Assembly (NCBI RefSeq): GCF_902489635.1
Contig: NZ_CABUAN010000062.1
Coordinates: 1 to 6,265 of the forward strand
Source of the DNA: an uncultured Porphyromonas sp.
Lineage (GTDB): Bacteria; Bacteroidota; Bacteroidia; Bacteroidales; Porphyromonadaceae
Direction: 5' to 3'
DNA length: 6,265 nt
Of this stretch, positions 1 through 6,233 are shown piece by piece (position 1 is the stretch's first letter; each line of letters starts with the position of its first letter). The translations under genes were made by a program, and so were the position numbers. The notes under the pieces are model-generated. The model made no database searches. It had not been told where the DNA came from and saw nothing but the letters and a program-made list of their open reading frames with translations.

Positions 1-45
1 CGAGAGGTAGATGAGCTCATTGTATATAATGCGTCGGCTCTGTAA
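1..45 (+). CDS. Possible 3' end of an upstream gene (partial)
   Basis: Frame 1 is open from the first base for 14 codons and ends in TAA at 43-45, reading REVDELIVYNASAL. The other two plus-strand frames hit stops within the first 15 bases. It leaves about 40 bases before the ileS promoter candidate, a natural place for a gene end. Fourteen codons cannot identify a family and an open run this short can occur by chance, so this is only a hint that a same-strand gene ends here. Confidence 0.3.
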   Translation, partial: REVDELIVYNASAL

Positions 46-84
46 GGTGGACTAACGATTAGGGCGTATTTGAACAAGATTCTG

Positions 85-92
85 TATCTTTG
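85..92 (+). promoter_or_regulatory. Candidate Bacteroidota -7 box for ileS
   Basis: TATCTTTG matches the Bacteroidota primary-sigma -7 consensus TAnnTTTG at every fixed position. It lies 26 bases before the ileS ATG, so the expected start of transcription near base 99 gives a leader of about 20 bases. The -33 element is weak: the TTTG at 69-72 is only 12 bases upstream, whereas the usual spacing is about 19-21, and the correctly placed stretch near 59-65 has only TTAG. No Shine-Dalgarno site precedes the ATG, as is normal in this phylum. Confidence 0.5.
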
Positions 93-118
93 CGAACATA
101 TCTTATACGAAAGCTCCA

Positions 119-3100
119 ATGAAGAAACCGTTTAAGGAATACCAGTCTGCTGACTTTGCACAGATCAATCAGAAGATGCTCGCTCTGTGGGAGAAGGAGC
201 AGCTCTTCCACCGCTCGCTACATCAGCGTGAGGATGCGCCGCTATTTACCTTCTATGAGGGTCCTCCCTCGGCCAATGGTATGCCCGGCATTCACCACGT
301 CATAGCGCGCTCTATCAAGGATATCATCTGTCGCTACAAGACGATGCACGGCTACCGTGTGGATCGTCGCGCTGGCTGGGATACGCACGGCCTGCCCGTA
401 GAGCTGGGAGTCGAGAAGAAGCTCGGCATCACCAAGGATGCGATCGGTAAGACCATCTCTGTCGCTGAGTACAACCAGACTTGCCGCAAGGAGGTGATGA
501 AGTACACCGCTGAGTGGGAGTCGCTGACGAATCAGATGGGTTACTGGGTCGATATGGAGCACCCCTACGTAACCTACAAGAATAAGTATATCGAGACACT
601 TTGGTACCTCCTCAAGGAGCTATACAAGAAGGGGTTACTATACAAAGGGCTATCCATACAGCCCTACAGCCCCGCGGCTGGCACGGGACTAAGCTCGCAC
701 GAGTTGAATCAGCCGGGCTGCTATCGTGATGTCAAGGATACGGTCTGTACCGCACAGTTTCGCATCATCGATGCCCCCGAGTCTCTCCGTGGACGTGGCG
801 AAAGCTTCTTCCTAGCGTGGACCACTACGCCGTGGACGCTCCCATCGAACACGGCACTCTGCGTGGGCCCCTCGATCGAGTACTGTGCGGTGGAGACGTT
901 CAACCCCTACAGCGACATGCCGATCACGGTGGTACTTGCCACGGCACTTCTAGGCAGCTACTTCGACGCTGAGAGCGAGGTGAGCGAACTGCCTGAGACG
1001 TGGGACAAGGAGACCTACAAGAAGGCTCCCTGGCACCGCATCTCAACCTGCAAGGGTAGCGACCTCGTCGGTATCCACTACGAGCAGCTCATCCCGTGGG
1101 TCAATCCTGGCGAGGGAGCCTTCCGAGTCATCCCCGGCGACTATGTCAGCACTGAGGATGGTACCGGTATCGTACACATTGCGCCGACCTTCGGTGCCGA
1201 CGATGAGCGCGTCGCTAAGGCGGCGGGCGTTCCCCCTCTTCTGATGATCGACAATAAGGGGCAGCAGCGCCCGATGGTCGACCTGAAGGGACGCTTCTAC
1301 AAGATCGAGGCTCTCGATCATCAGTTCCTCAAAGAGTCGGTGAACGTACCGCTCTACGACACCTACGCAGGACGCTATGTCAAGAAGGATTACGACCCCA
1401 AAGACACACCCGACAAGGAGACGTTAGACGTAGAGATCTGCGTCATGCTCAAGCATGAGAACCGCGTCTTCCGAGTCGAGAAGCATACGCACAACTACCC
1501 CCACTGCTGGCGCACCGACAAGCCGATCCTCTACTACCCGCTAGACAGCTGGTTCATCCGCTCTACCGCTTGCCGTGAGGAGATGATGCGTCTCAATGAG
1601 ACGATCGACTGGCATCCCGCAGCGATCGGCGTAGGACGCTTCGGCAAGTGGCTGGAGAACCTCCAGGACTGGAACCTCTCCCGCAGCCGCTACTGGGGTA
1701 CTCCCCTACCTATCTGGCGCACCGAAGATGGCGACGAGGAACTCTGCATCGGCTCTGTCGAGGAGCTATACAAGGAGTGCGAGCGCGCTGTGCAGGCTGG
1801 CGTCATGTCGGCCAATCCGCTCGCTGGCTTTACACCTGGCGACTACAGCGAGGAGAACTATGACAAGATCGATCTGCACCGACCCTACGTCGATGAGATC
1901 ACGCTCGTGGCGCAGGACGGCAAGCGTCCGATGCGCCGTGAGAGCGACTTGATCGACGTATGGTTTGACTCGGGTGCTATGCCTTTTGCGCAGGTGCACT
2001 ACCCCTTCGAGCATCGTGAGGAGGTCGAGAGTGGCAAGGTCTTCCCCGCCGACTTCATCGCTGAGGGCGTCGATCAGACACGTGGTTGGTTCTTTACGCT
2101 TCACGCTATCGCTACGATGACCCAGGGGAGCATAGCCTTTAGAAATGTTCTCGTCAACGGGCTCGTCCTCGACAAGGATGGCAACAAGATGAGCAAGCGA
2201 CTAGGCAATGCGGTCGATCCCTTTGGTATCATCCAGCAGTACGGATCAGACCCACTACGCTGGTACATGATCACCAATGCCAATCCATGGGAAAACATCC
2301 GCTTCGACCCGAAGGGCGTCGAGGAGGTGAGCCGCAAATACTTCGGAACGCTCTATAATACCTACCAGTTCTTCGCACTCTATGGCAACTTGGACGGCTT
2401 CGATCCTTCCGTTGCTCAGATCCCCTATGCGGATCGTCCTGAGATCGATCGCTGGATCCTCTCGCGTCTCAATTCGCTCATCAAGGAGGTGGACGGCAAG
2501 CTCGCAAGCTACGACCCGACACCTGCAGGACGTGCTATCGAAAACTTTGTCACAGAGCATCTGAGCAACTGGTACGTGCGTCTCTCGCGCAAGCGCTTCT
2601 GGGCAGGCTCTATGACCGACGACAAGCTCAGCGCCTATCAGACGCTCTACCAGTGTCTCTCGGTAGTAGCTCAGCTGATGGCGCCCATTGCGCCCTTCTA
2701 CGCAGATAGGCTCTACCGTGACCTGCACGATGACGCAGCATCGGTACACCTCACCGACTACCCCGTGGCAGACGAGGCGCAGATAGATCTAGACCTAGAG
2801 CGCAGCATGGAGCTGGCTCAGATCTACTCGACGCTAGTCCTCTCCCTGCGTCGCAAGGTCAATATCAAGGTGCGTCAACCGCTCAGCGCGATCATGCTAC
2901 CGGTCAATGACCCCGCCGACAAGATGCACATGGAGCAGGTTCACGACCTACTGCTCAGCGAGGTCAATGTGAAGGACATTCGCTTTGTCGACCCCTCCGA
3001 CTCCATCTGGGTACGTACGGTCAAGCCTGACTTCAAGGCTCTAGGGCCTAAGGTGGGCAAGAATATGAAAGCACTTGCAGCTCAGATCAATGCACTCACA

Positions 3101-3532
3101 CCCGAGCAGATCAATGAGCTAGAGCAGACGGAGCACCTGACCCTGACGGTCGATGACCAGCCTATTGTGGTGGACCTCCAGGATGTACAGATCATTGCTC
3201 AGGATATACCGGGGTGGACGGTCGCCAACGAGGGTCGTCATACGGTGGCTCTAGACATCACGCTCACGCCCGAGCTGATCGCTGAGGGCACGGCGCGTGA
3301 GTTTGTCAACCGCATACAGAACCTCCGCAAGCAGTCTGGCTACGAGGTCAACGATCATATCGAGCTAATCGTCATGGCTCCCGATGAAGTTGTAGAGGCT
3401 CTCCGCACCCATCAGGAGTACGTCCAGACGCAAGTACAGGCCGACACGATCGACTACTCCGAGGTACTCAGCGATGCCGAGGAGATCGACCTAGACGGCA
3501 CCTTGATAGCGGTACAAATCAGCAAAGTATAA
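119..3532 (+). CDS. ileS: Isoleucyl-tRNA synthetase, type 2 (eukaryote-like)
   Basis: Cytoplasmic class I synthetase that activates isoleucine with ATP and charges tRNA-Ile. At 1137 residues it fits the long type-2 IleRS family rather than the roughly 930-residue E. coli type. In order: Rossmann-fold start with EGPPSANGMPGIHHV, where the HIGH signature is GIHH (residues 57-60); GWDTHGLPVE (86-95); CP1 editing domain with the Thr-rich WTTTPWTLPSN (234-244) and DGTGIVHIAPTFGADD (347-362); DWNLSRSRYWGTPLPIW (517-533); DVWFDSG (613-619); EGVDQTRGWFF (649-659); KMSKR (690-694), the ATP-binding loop. A helical anticodon-binding domain spans roughly 770-925, and the C-terminal part (about 970-1137, with NRIQNLRKQSGY) resembles DUF5915 instead of the zinc-binding tail of type 1. 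The reading frame is intact. The ATG at 119 puts the catalytic core at the usual distance from the N terminus. The G/H exchange in the HIGH motif is known in some type-2 enzymes and has been linked to mupirocin resistance; resistance here is an inference. Confidence 0.98.
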   Translation: MKKPFKEYQSADFAQINQKMLALWEKEQLFHRSLHQREDAPLFTFYEGPPSANGMPGIHHVIARSIKDIICRYKTMHGYRVDRRAGWDTHGLPVELGVEKKLGITKDAIGKTISVAEYNQTCRKEVMKYTAEWESLTNQMGYWVDMEHPYVTYKNKYIETLWYLLKELYKKGLLYKGLSIQPYSPAAGTGLSSHELNQPGCYRDVKDTVCTAQFRIIDAPESLRGRGESFFLAWTTTPWTLPSNTALCVGPSIEYCAVETFNPYSDMPITVVLATALLGSYFDAESEVSELPETWDKETYKKAPWHRISTCKGSDLVGIHYEQLIPWVNPGEGAFRVIPGDYVSTEDGTGIVHIAPTFGADDERVAKAAGVPPLLMIDNKGQQRPMVDLKGRFYKIEALDHQFLKESVNVPLYDTYAGRYVKKDYDPKDTPDKETLDVEICVMLKHENRVFRVEKHTHNYPHCWRTDKPILYYPLDSWFIRSTACREEMMRLNETIDWHPAAIGVGRFGKWLENLQDWNLSRSRYWGTPLPIWRTEDGDEELCIGSVEELYKECERAVQAGVMSANPLAGFTPGDYSEENYDKIDLHRPYVDEITLVAQDGKRPMRRESDLIDVWFDSGAMPFAQVHYPFEHREEVESGKVFPADFIAEGVDQTRGWFFTLHAIATMTQGSIAFRNVLVNGLVLDKDGNKMSKRLGNAVDPFGIIQQYGSDPLRWYMITNANPWENIRFDPKGVEEVSRKYFGTLYNTYQFFALYGNLDGFDPSVAQIPYADRPEIDRWILSRLNSLIKEVDGKLASYDPTPAGRAIENFVTEHLSNWYVRLSRKRFWAGSMTDDKLSAYQTLYQCLSVVAQLMAPIAPFYADRLYRDLHDDAASVHLTDYPVADEAQIDLDLERSMELAQIYSTLVLSLRRKVNIKVRQPLSAIMLPVNDPADKMHMEQVHDLLLSEVNVKDIRFVDPSDSIWVRTVKPDFKALGPKVGKNMKALAAQINALTPEQINELEQTEHLTLTVDDQPIVVDLQDVQIIAQDIPGWTVANEGRHTVALDITLTPELIAEGTAREFVNRIQNLRKQSGYEVNDHIELIVMAPDEVVEALRTHQEYVQTQVQADTIDYSEVLSDAEEIDLDGTLIAVQISKV

Positions 3533-3544
3533 ACACAATTCACG

Positions 3545-3595
3545 GCGTCTGTAGGCGATCAAGCTTTCGCACCAGAGAGACTTCGTCTACAGCGC
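3545..3595 (+). other. Potential branched RNA fold between ileS and the DksA-like gene
   Basis: The 84-base gap contains an outer pairing CTGTAG (3549-3554) with CTACAG (3587-3592), extended by GCG/CGC past one bulged base. Inside it lie GCGA (3555-3558) with TCGC (3567-3570), and AGAC (3578-3581) with GTCT (3585-3588); the last overlaps the outer arm, so the two are alternatives. No T-run follows, so it is not a standard intrinsic terminator. It could be a processing site, an attenuator or chance. No TAnnTTTG box was found in the gap at a usable distance from the next ATG. Confidence 0.25.
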
Positions 3596-3616
3596 ACTAA
3601 TAGATTTACAGATAGT

Positions 3617-3997
3617 ATGGAAGATAGCAGCAAGAAACGATACAATCCGGAGGAGCTCGAAGAGTTTCGCATACTCATCGAGAAGAAGATCGCTCAGGCT
3701 CGTGAGGATCTCAATATGCTCCGTGCAGAAAACGCTAACGACATCAGCGACACGACGCCTACCTACAAGGATCTAGACGAGGGTGCCATCACGCAGGCTC
3801 GTCTTGAAAACGATGCACAGGCACAGCGTCTGCAGGACTTCATCGAGAAGCTCGAGGCAGCTCTCCTACGTATCCAAAACGGCACCTACGGCATCTGCTC
3901 TGTCACGGGCAAGCTCATACCCAAGGAGCGTCTCCGTGCGGTACCTCATACGACCAAGAGCATCGAGGCCAAGCTCAATCGCGACAAGCTTAAGTAA
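3617..3997 (+). CDS. TraR/DksA-family RNA polymerase-binding regulator, zinc-less
   Basis: A 126-residue DksA-like protein. DksA proteins insert a coiled coil into the RNA polymerase secondary channel and, with ppGpp, tune stable-RNA and stress promoters. Residues 10-38 and 58-89 are charged, helix-forming arms of a coiled coil, joined by an acidic tip with D52, D54 and A57 that resembles, but does not exactly match, the DxxDxA tip of DksA. The C-terminal part keeps the fold signature YGIC-x3-GKLIP-x2-RL-x-AVP (91-110), but of the four zinc ligands only C94 remains; the other positions are T97, S115 and A118. This makes it a finger without metal, as seen in other Bacteroidota members. The protein lacks the longer N-terminal part of E. 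coli DksA (151 residues). It lies 84 bases after ileS and 17 before lspA, so it is probably co-transcribed with lspA. Family membership is secure; ppGpp co-operation is unproven. Confidence 0.93.
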   Translation: MEDSSKKRYNPEELEEFRILIEKKIAQAREDLNMLRAENANDISDTTPTYKDLDEGAITQARLENDAQAQRLQDFIEKLEAALLRIQNGTYGICSVTGKLIPKERLRAVPHTTKSIEAKLNRDKLK

Positions 3998-4014
3998 AGT
4001 CAGTCGTCTCCTTT

Positions 4015-4695
4015 ATGACTCGTACTAGCCAGCGCCACTGGATTGTCGCAGGGCTCATTCTGCTCCTCATTGTCATAGATCAGGTTGTCAAGATCTGGAT
4101 CAAGACACACATGTACGTTGGTCAGGAGTATCACATCTTTGACTGGTTTCGCATCTACTTTGTAGAGAACCGTGGCATGGCTTACGGTGTGGAGCTAGGC
4201 AGCAAGCTCCTCCTGACCGCCTTCCGCATCATAGCGATGGCTGGACTAGCCGTTTGGCTCACACGCTTCGTCCGGCAGTCTCGCCACTACTCGCTGAGCT
4301 TCTGCTGCATCATCGGACTGGTGCTGGCGGGAGGCATTGGCAATCTCATCGACTCCCTCTTCTATGGGCAGCTCTTCACCTCCTCCATCGGGCAGGTGGC
4401 GCAGTTTGTCCCGACCACCGCTGGAGCTGTGGGGTACGCCCCGTGGTTTGAGGGGCATGTGGTCGATATGCTCTACTTTCCCCTCTTCACGACGGTGCTG
4501 CCTGAGTGGTTCCCGATAGGCGGTGGGTCGGCGTATACCTTCTTCAGCCCTATCTTCAACATCGCCGACAGCTGCATCACCGTAGGCGTGCTGGCGCTAC
4601 TCATCTGCTACCCACGCACCACAACACGCGCCCTCGATCGGCTCTGGCTCTACCTCCGTGGCAAGCATCGCCGCACGAGTCAGCGAGCTAAGTAA
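4015..4695 (+). CDS. lspA: Lipoprotein signal peptidase (signal peptidase II)
   Basis: Inner-membrane aspartyl protease that removes the signal peptide of diacylglyceryl-modified prolipoproteins just before the lipid-bearing cysteine; target of globomycin. All family boxes are visible in order: DQVVK (22-26), ENRGMAYG (51-58), GGIGNLID (106-113), GHVVDM with catalytic D151, and FNIADS with catalytic D185. Four membrane segments are apparent near 9-28, 64-83, 94-117 and 176-199. At 226 residues it is longer than the usual 155-170: extra residues lie between the GNLID box and D151 (about 117-146) and between D151 and FNIAD (about 155-177), both in extracytoplasmic loops, plus a basic cytoplasmic tail (201-226). 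The GNxxDR box reads GNLIDS, lacking the usual arginine. Inserted loops are typical of Bacteroidota LspA as far as I recall. The start lies 17 bases after the DksA-like gene. Confidence 0.96.
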   Translation: MTRTSQRHWIVAGLILLLIVIDQVVKIWIKTHMYVGQEYHIFDWFRIYFVENRGMAYGVELGSKLLLTAFRIIAMAGLAVWLTRFVRQSRHYSLSFCCIIGLVLAGGIGNLIDSLFYGQLFTSSIGQVAQFVPTTAGAVGYAPWFEGHVVDMLYFPLFTTVLPEWFPIGGGSAYTFFSPIFNIADSCITVGVLALLICYPRTTTRALDRLWLYLRGKHRRTSQRAK

Positions 4696-4710
4696 GCAAC
4701 CTCACAAGTT

Positions 4711-5700
4711 ATGCGGGCTTACAGCGTCAAAGTCTCTTTGCTCAAGTTTGGGCTACTAAGCGTACTACTGCTCCTACTCGGGAGTGGCTGCAAAAGACGC
4801 TCGTGGCAACGCATACCAAATGGCAAGCTCGAGCAGCTACTCACGGAGCTATACACAGCTCGTGGCGTAGGTCAGACGCTCTACCTAAGCTCCGACCAGC
4901 AAGACTCGATCTACGCCTCCATCCTCAAGTCGCACGGTGTATCTCAAGAGGATCTAGACAGCACCATCTACTACCTCTCAGCTTCGAAGGCAAAGCTGCT
5001 TCAGAAGATCATCGCTCAGTCCTCTGCCAGCATACAGCGAGAGGTCGAGATACTGGAGCGCACGACAGGCTTCTTTCAGATTGGTATGAGCGGTGACGAG
5101 GGCAACCTCTACTCGCCACTACCCGACTCACTCTCGTGTCGTGTCACCCCGCTCTCGACCTATCCTATCCGCATCAGCAAGGAGCAGAACAGCTACCTCT
5201 GGAAGGTAGCTCTCGCAGACATTCCTAACCTCCCCGATACCATTCATCAAATAGAGATACAGGGCCTCGTCAGCGGTACGCAGCTACCCGAAGAGTCTCA
5301 GATGCCCTACATCGCCATTTCCAAGCAGCTCGATGCCACACCTCCGCCCCTAGCTATGGAGAGTGTATCGACGCAGTTACCTATCGGAGGGGTCTTCTCG
5401 CTAACCCTAGGGGCAGCTACTCCAGAGAAGACGGCAGAGCCTACAAGCTCAACTGATAGCCTATCCAATACCATCGATAGCATTGCAAATGGTCTGATGG
5501 ATAGTATGCCAGATAGTATGCCAGATAGTATGCCGAAGAGCCTCCCCGTGAGCCGACCACGCAAAGAGCCTGTACGCACGGCCCCACACTTCTCCGTGGG
5601 CGATACCATCTCGATCTCTATCTACAGCCAGCCGTCAGACTATCTGGGTACGCAGTCGCTACACTTCAGGCTGCAAGAGCTGCGCATCATCGCTCGCTAG
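4711..5700 (+). CDS. Lipoprotein with DUF4296-like N-terminal domain
   Basis: A 329-residue predicted lipoprotein of unknown function. The N terminus has a basic start, a leucine-rich core (15-23) and the lipobox LGSGC, with C27 as the lipidated residue. Residue +2 is Lys and the mature start is KRRSW, without the acidic surface-export signal known in Bacteroidota, so a periplasm-facing location is likelier (inference). Residues about 37-105 (LEQLLTELYTARGV, then SILKSHGVSQEDLDSTIYYLS) fit the DUF4296 pattern found in Bacteroidota lipoproteins next to lspA. The middle (about 115-240) is probably beta-rich and unidentified. A low-complexity Ser/Asp/Pro linker (about 243-292) holds three DSMP repeats, followed by a short beta-like end (293-329). 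It starts 15 bases after lspA, so it is likely in the same operon and a substrate of that enzyme. The alternative, that the C-terminal half is a separate domain of another family, cannot be judged here. Confidence 0.88.
   Translation: MRAYSVKVSLLKFGLLSVLLLLLGSGCKRRSWQRIPNGKLEQLLTELYTARGVGQTLYLSSDQQDSIYASILKSHGVSQEDLDSTIYYLSASKAKLLQKIIAQSSASIQREVEILERTTGFFQIGMSGDEGNLYSPLPDSLSCRVTPLSTYPIRISKEQNSYLWKVALADIPNLPDTIHQIEIQGLVSGTQLPEESQMPYIAISKQLDATPPPLAMESVSTQLPIGGVFSLTLGAATPEKTAEPTSSTDSLSNTIDSIANGLMDSMPDSMPDSMPKSLPVSRPRKEPVRTAPHFSVGDTISISIYSQPSDYLGTQSLHFRLQELRIIAR
5500..5535 (+). repeat. Three in-frame 12-base tandem repeats (DSMP)
   Basis: GATAGTATGCCA is repeated at 5500-5511 and 5512-5523, and a third copy at 5524-5535 differs only in its last base. 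The unit is a multiple of three, so copy-number change keeps the reading frame. It encodes D264-P275 as DSMP three times, followed by the diverged KSLP, inside the proline-rich linker of the lipoprotein. Confidence 0.95.
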
Positions 5701-5702
5701 GA

Positions 5703-5725
5703 GCTACGCATAGCCCCTGTGTAGC
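5703..5725 (+). other. Hairpin candidate between lipoprotein and small ORF
   Basis: GCTACGC (5703-5709) can pair with GTGTAGC (5719-5725): six Watson-Crick pairs and one G-U wobble around a 9-base loop. It begins two bases after the lipoprotein stop codon. There is no T-run after it, so it could reduce readthrough, protect a 3' end or mean nothing. Confidence 0.3.
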
Positions 5726-5743
5726 AAGCTCAGCAGCATACCG

Positions 5744-5968
5744 ATGGCACGACAGATCATCCTCCACCCAGGCGAGCGGATCGCCCTCCGACAGCTACGC
5801 TACCGTGGCGAGCTGCTCCACTCCGTACTACTCACCTACCACGATCGTGAGCGAGGCGTCGAGCTAACGCCCTGGCATCACGACGAACCGCCCCACACGC
5901 TCTACTACTCCGGCACGTGGAGCCTCATCGAGGACGAGGATCACCACTACCTACTGCGCCACGAGTAG
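5744..5968 (+). CDS. Hypothetical small protein, 74 residues
   Basis: I do not recognise a family. The ORF begins at ATG 5744, the only in-frame start after a TAG at 5711, and lies 43 bases after the lipoprotein on the same strand. The product has no signal peptide, membrane segment or cysteine and is rich in His, Arg, Glu and Tyr, with a WHHDEPPH cluster (44-51) and a strongly acidic then His-rich end (EDEDHHYLLRHE). The alternating pattern (IILHPGERIAL, HSVLLTYH, HTLYYSGTWSLIEDE, HYLLRHE) suggests a small all-beta fold. Base composition and codon choice resemble the genes before it, which favours a real gene; it would be the last gene of the transcript. The chance-ORF alternative is not excluded. 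Confidence 0.6.
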   Translation: MARQIILHPGERIALRQLRYRGELLHSVLLTYHDRERGVELTPWHHDEPPHTLYYSGTWSLIEDEDHHYLLRHE

Positions 5969-5970
5969 CG

Positions 5971-6019
5971 GTTGGCTGTTGGCTGTTGGCTGTTAGCTAT
6001 TGGCTGTTGGCTAGTGGCT
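5971..6019 (+). repeat. Seven 7-base tandem units, GTTGGCT type
   Basis: Starting two bases after the stop of the small ORF, the units read GTTGGCT (three times), GTTAGCT, ATTGGCT, GTTGGCT, AGTGGCT. The array then decays through AGTGCT (6020-6025) and ACTAGTGCT (6026-6034). Seven is not a multiple of three and the run contains stop codons, so it is non-coding in that frame. Function unknown; slipped-strand expansion is the simplest origin. Confidence 0.93.
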
Positions 6020-6034
6020 AGTGCTACTAGTGCT

Positions 6035-6095
6035 CCGATAGCTCCGAAACCCTCTGCCCCTATCCGATAGCTCCGATAGCTCCGATGGCTCCGAT
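6035..6095 (+). repeat. 9-base units, CCGATAGCT type
   Basis: CCGATAGCT occurs at 6035-6043, 6064-6072 and 6073-6081, with CCGATGGCT at 6082-6090 and partial copies CCGA at 6044 and CCGAT at 6091. A 20-base non-repeat piece rich in C and A (6044-6063) separates the first copy from the rest. The units end in GCT like the preceding 7-base array, so the two arrays grade into each other. Confidence 0.9.
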
Positions 6096-6136
6096 CAGGA
6101 TCGATTCGTTACAATAATTTAGACCAGACTACATAT

Positions 6137-6154
6137 CGATACAGCGCTGTGTCG
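6137..6154 (+). other. Palindromic site ACAGCGCTGT with hairpin potential
   Basis: ACAGCGCTGT (6141-6150) is a perfect 10-base palindrome. With flanks it can form a seven-pair stem (one G-U) around a GCGC loop from 6137 to 6154, right before the long dyad at 6155-6214. It could be an operator, part of a repeat family or one more structured 3'-end element; nothing in the sequence decides. Confidence 0.3.
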
Positions 6155-6168
6155 GGGAAAACTGATTT

Positions 6169-6207
6169 CCACGTGGATATTTCGAAATCTCCACGTGGAT
6201 ATTTTTT
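6169..6207 (+). terminator. Strong intrinsic terminator candidate, CACGTG hairpin
   Basis: CCACGTGGATATTTC (6169-6183) pairs with GAAATCTCCACGTGG (6184-6198) at 14 of 15 positions, the one mismatch being T6178 with C6189; T6168 and A6199 add a pair. A run of six T follows at 6202-6207. GGGAAA (6155-6160) and TTTCCC (6209-6214) could close an outer stem. The complement strand has a shorter T-run (TTTT) after the same hairpin, so it may work in both directions. It is the likely end of the transcript carrying the genes upstream. Each arm also contains the 10-base palindrome TCCACGTGGA, giving a 14-base direct repeat (6168-6181 and 6190-6203). Confidence 0.7.
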
Positions 6208-6233
6208 ATTTCCCAGGTAGGAAAGAAAAAATT

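Noticed and set aside
23..30. TATATAAT-like sequence resembling an E. coli -10 box
   Set aside because: Bacteroidota primary sigma uses TAnnTTTG; it also falls in the possible upstream coding end, and a better box lies at 85-92.
69..72. TTTG as the -33 element of the ileS promoter
   Set aside because: Only 12 bases separate it from the -7 box, too few compared with the usual 19-21.
2255..2749. Minus-strand open frame of 164 codons inside ileS, with other minus-strand frames at 242-562 and 1766-2104
   Set aside because: They lie wholly antisense to conserved IleRS domains, show no recognisable motif, and are explained by the codon composition of ileS.
3601..3608. TAGATTTA as a -7 box for the DksA-like gene
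   Set aside because: The last base does not match and transcription would start only a few bases before the ATG.
4254..4691. Alternative plus-strand frames overlapping lspA
   Set aside because: LspA shows all catalytic boxes in its own frame; the others are low-complexity shadows.
5971..6095. CRISPR array
   Set aside because: Units are 7 and 9 bases with no spacers, and there are no cas genes in the window.
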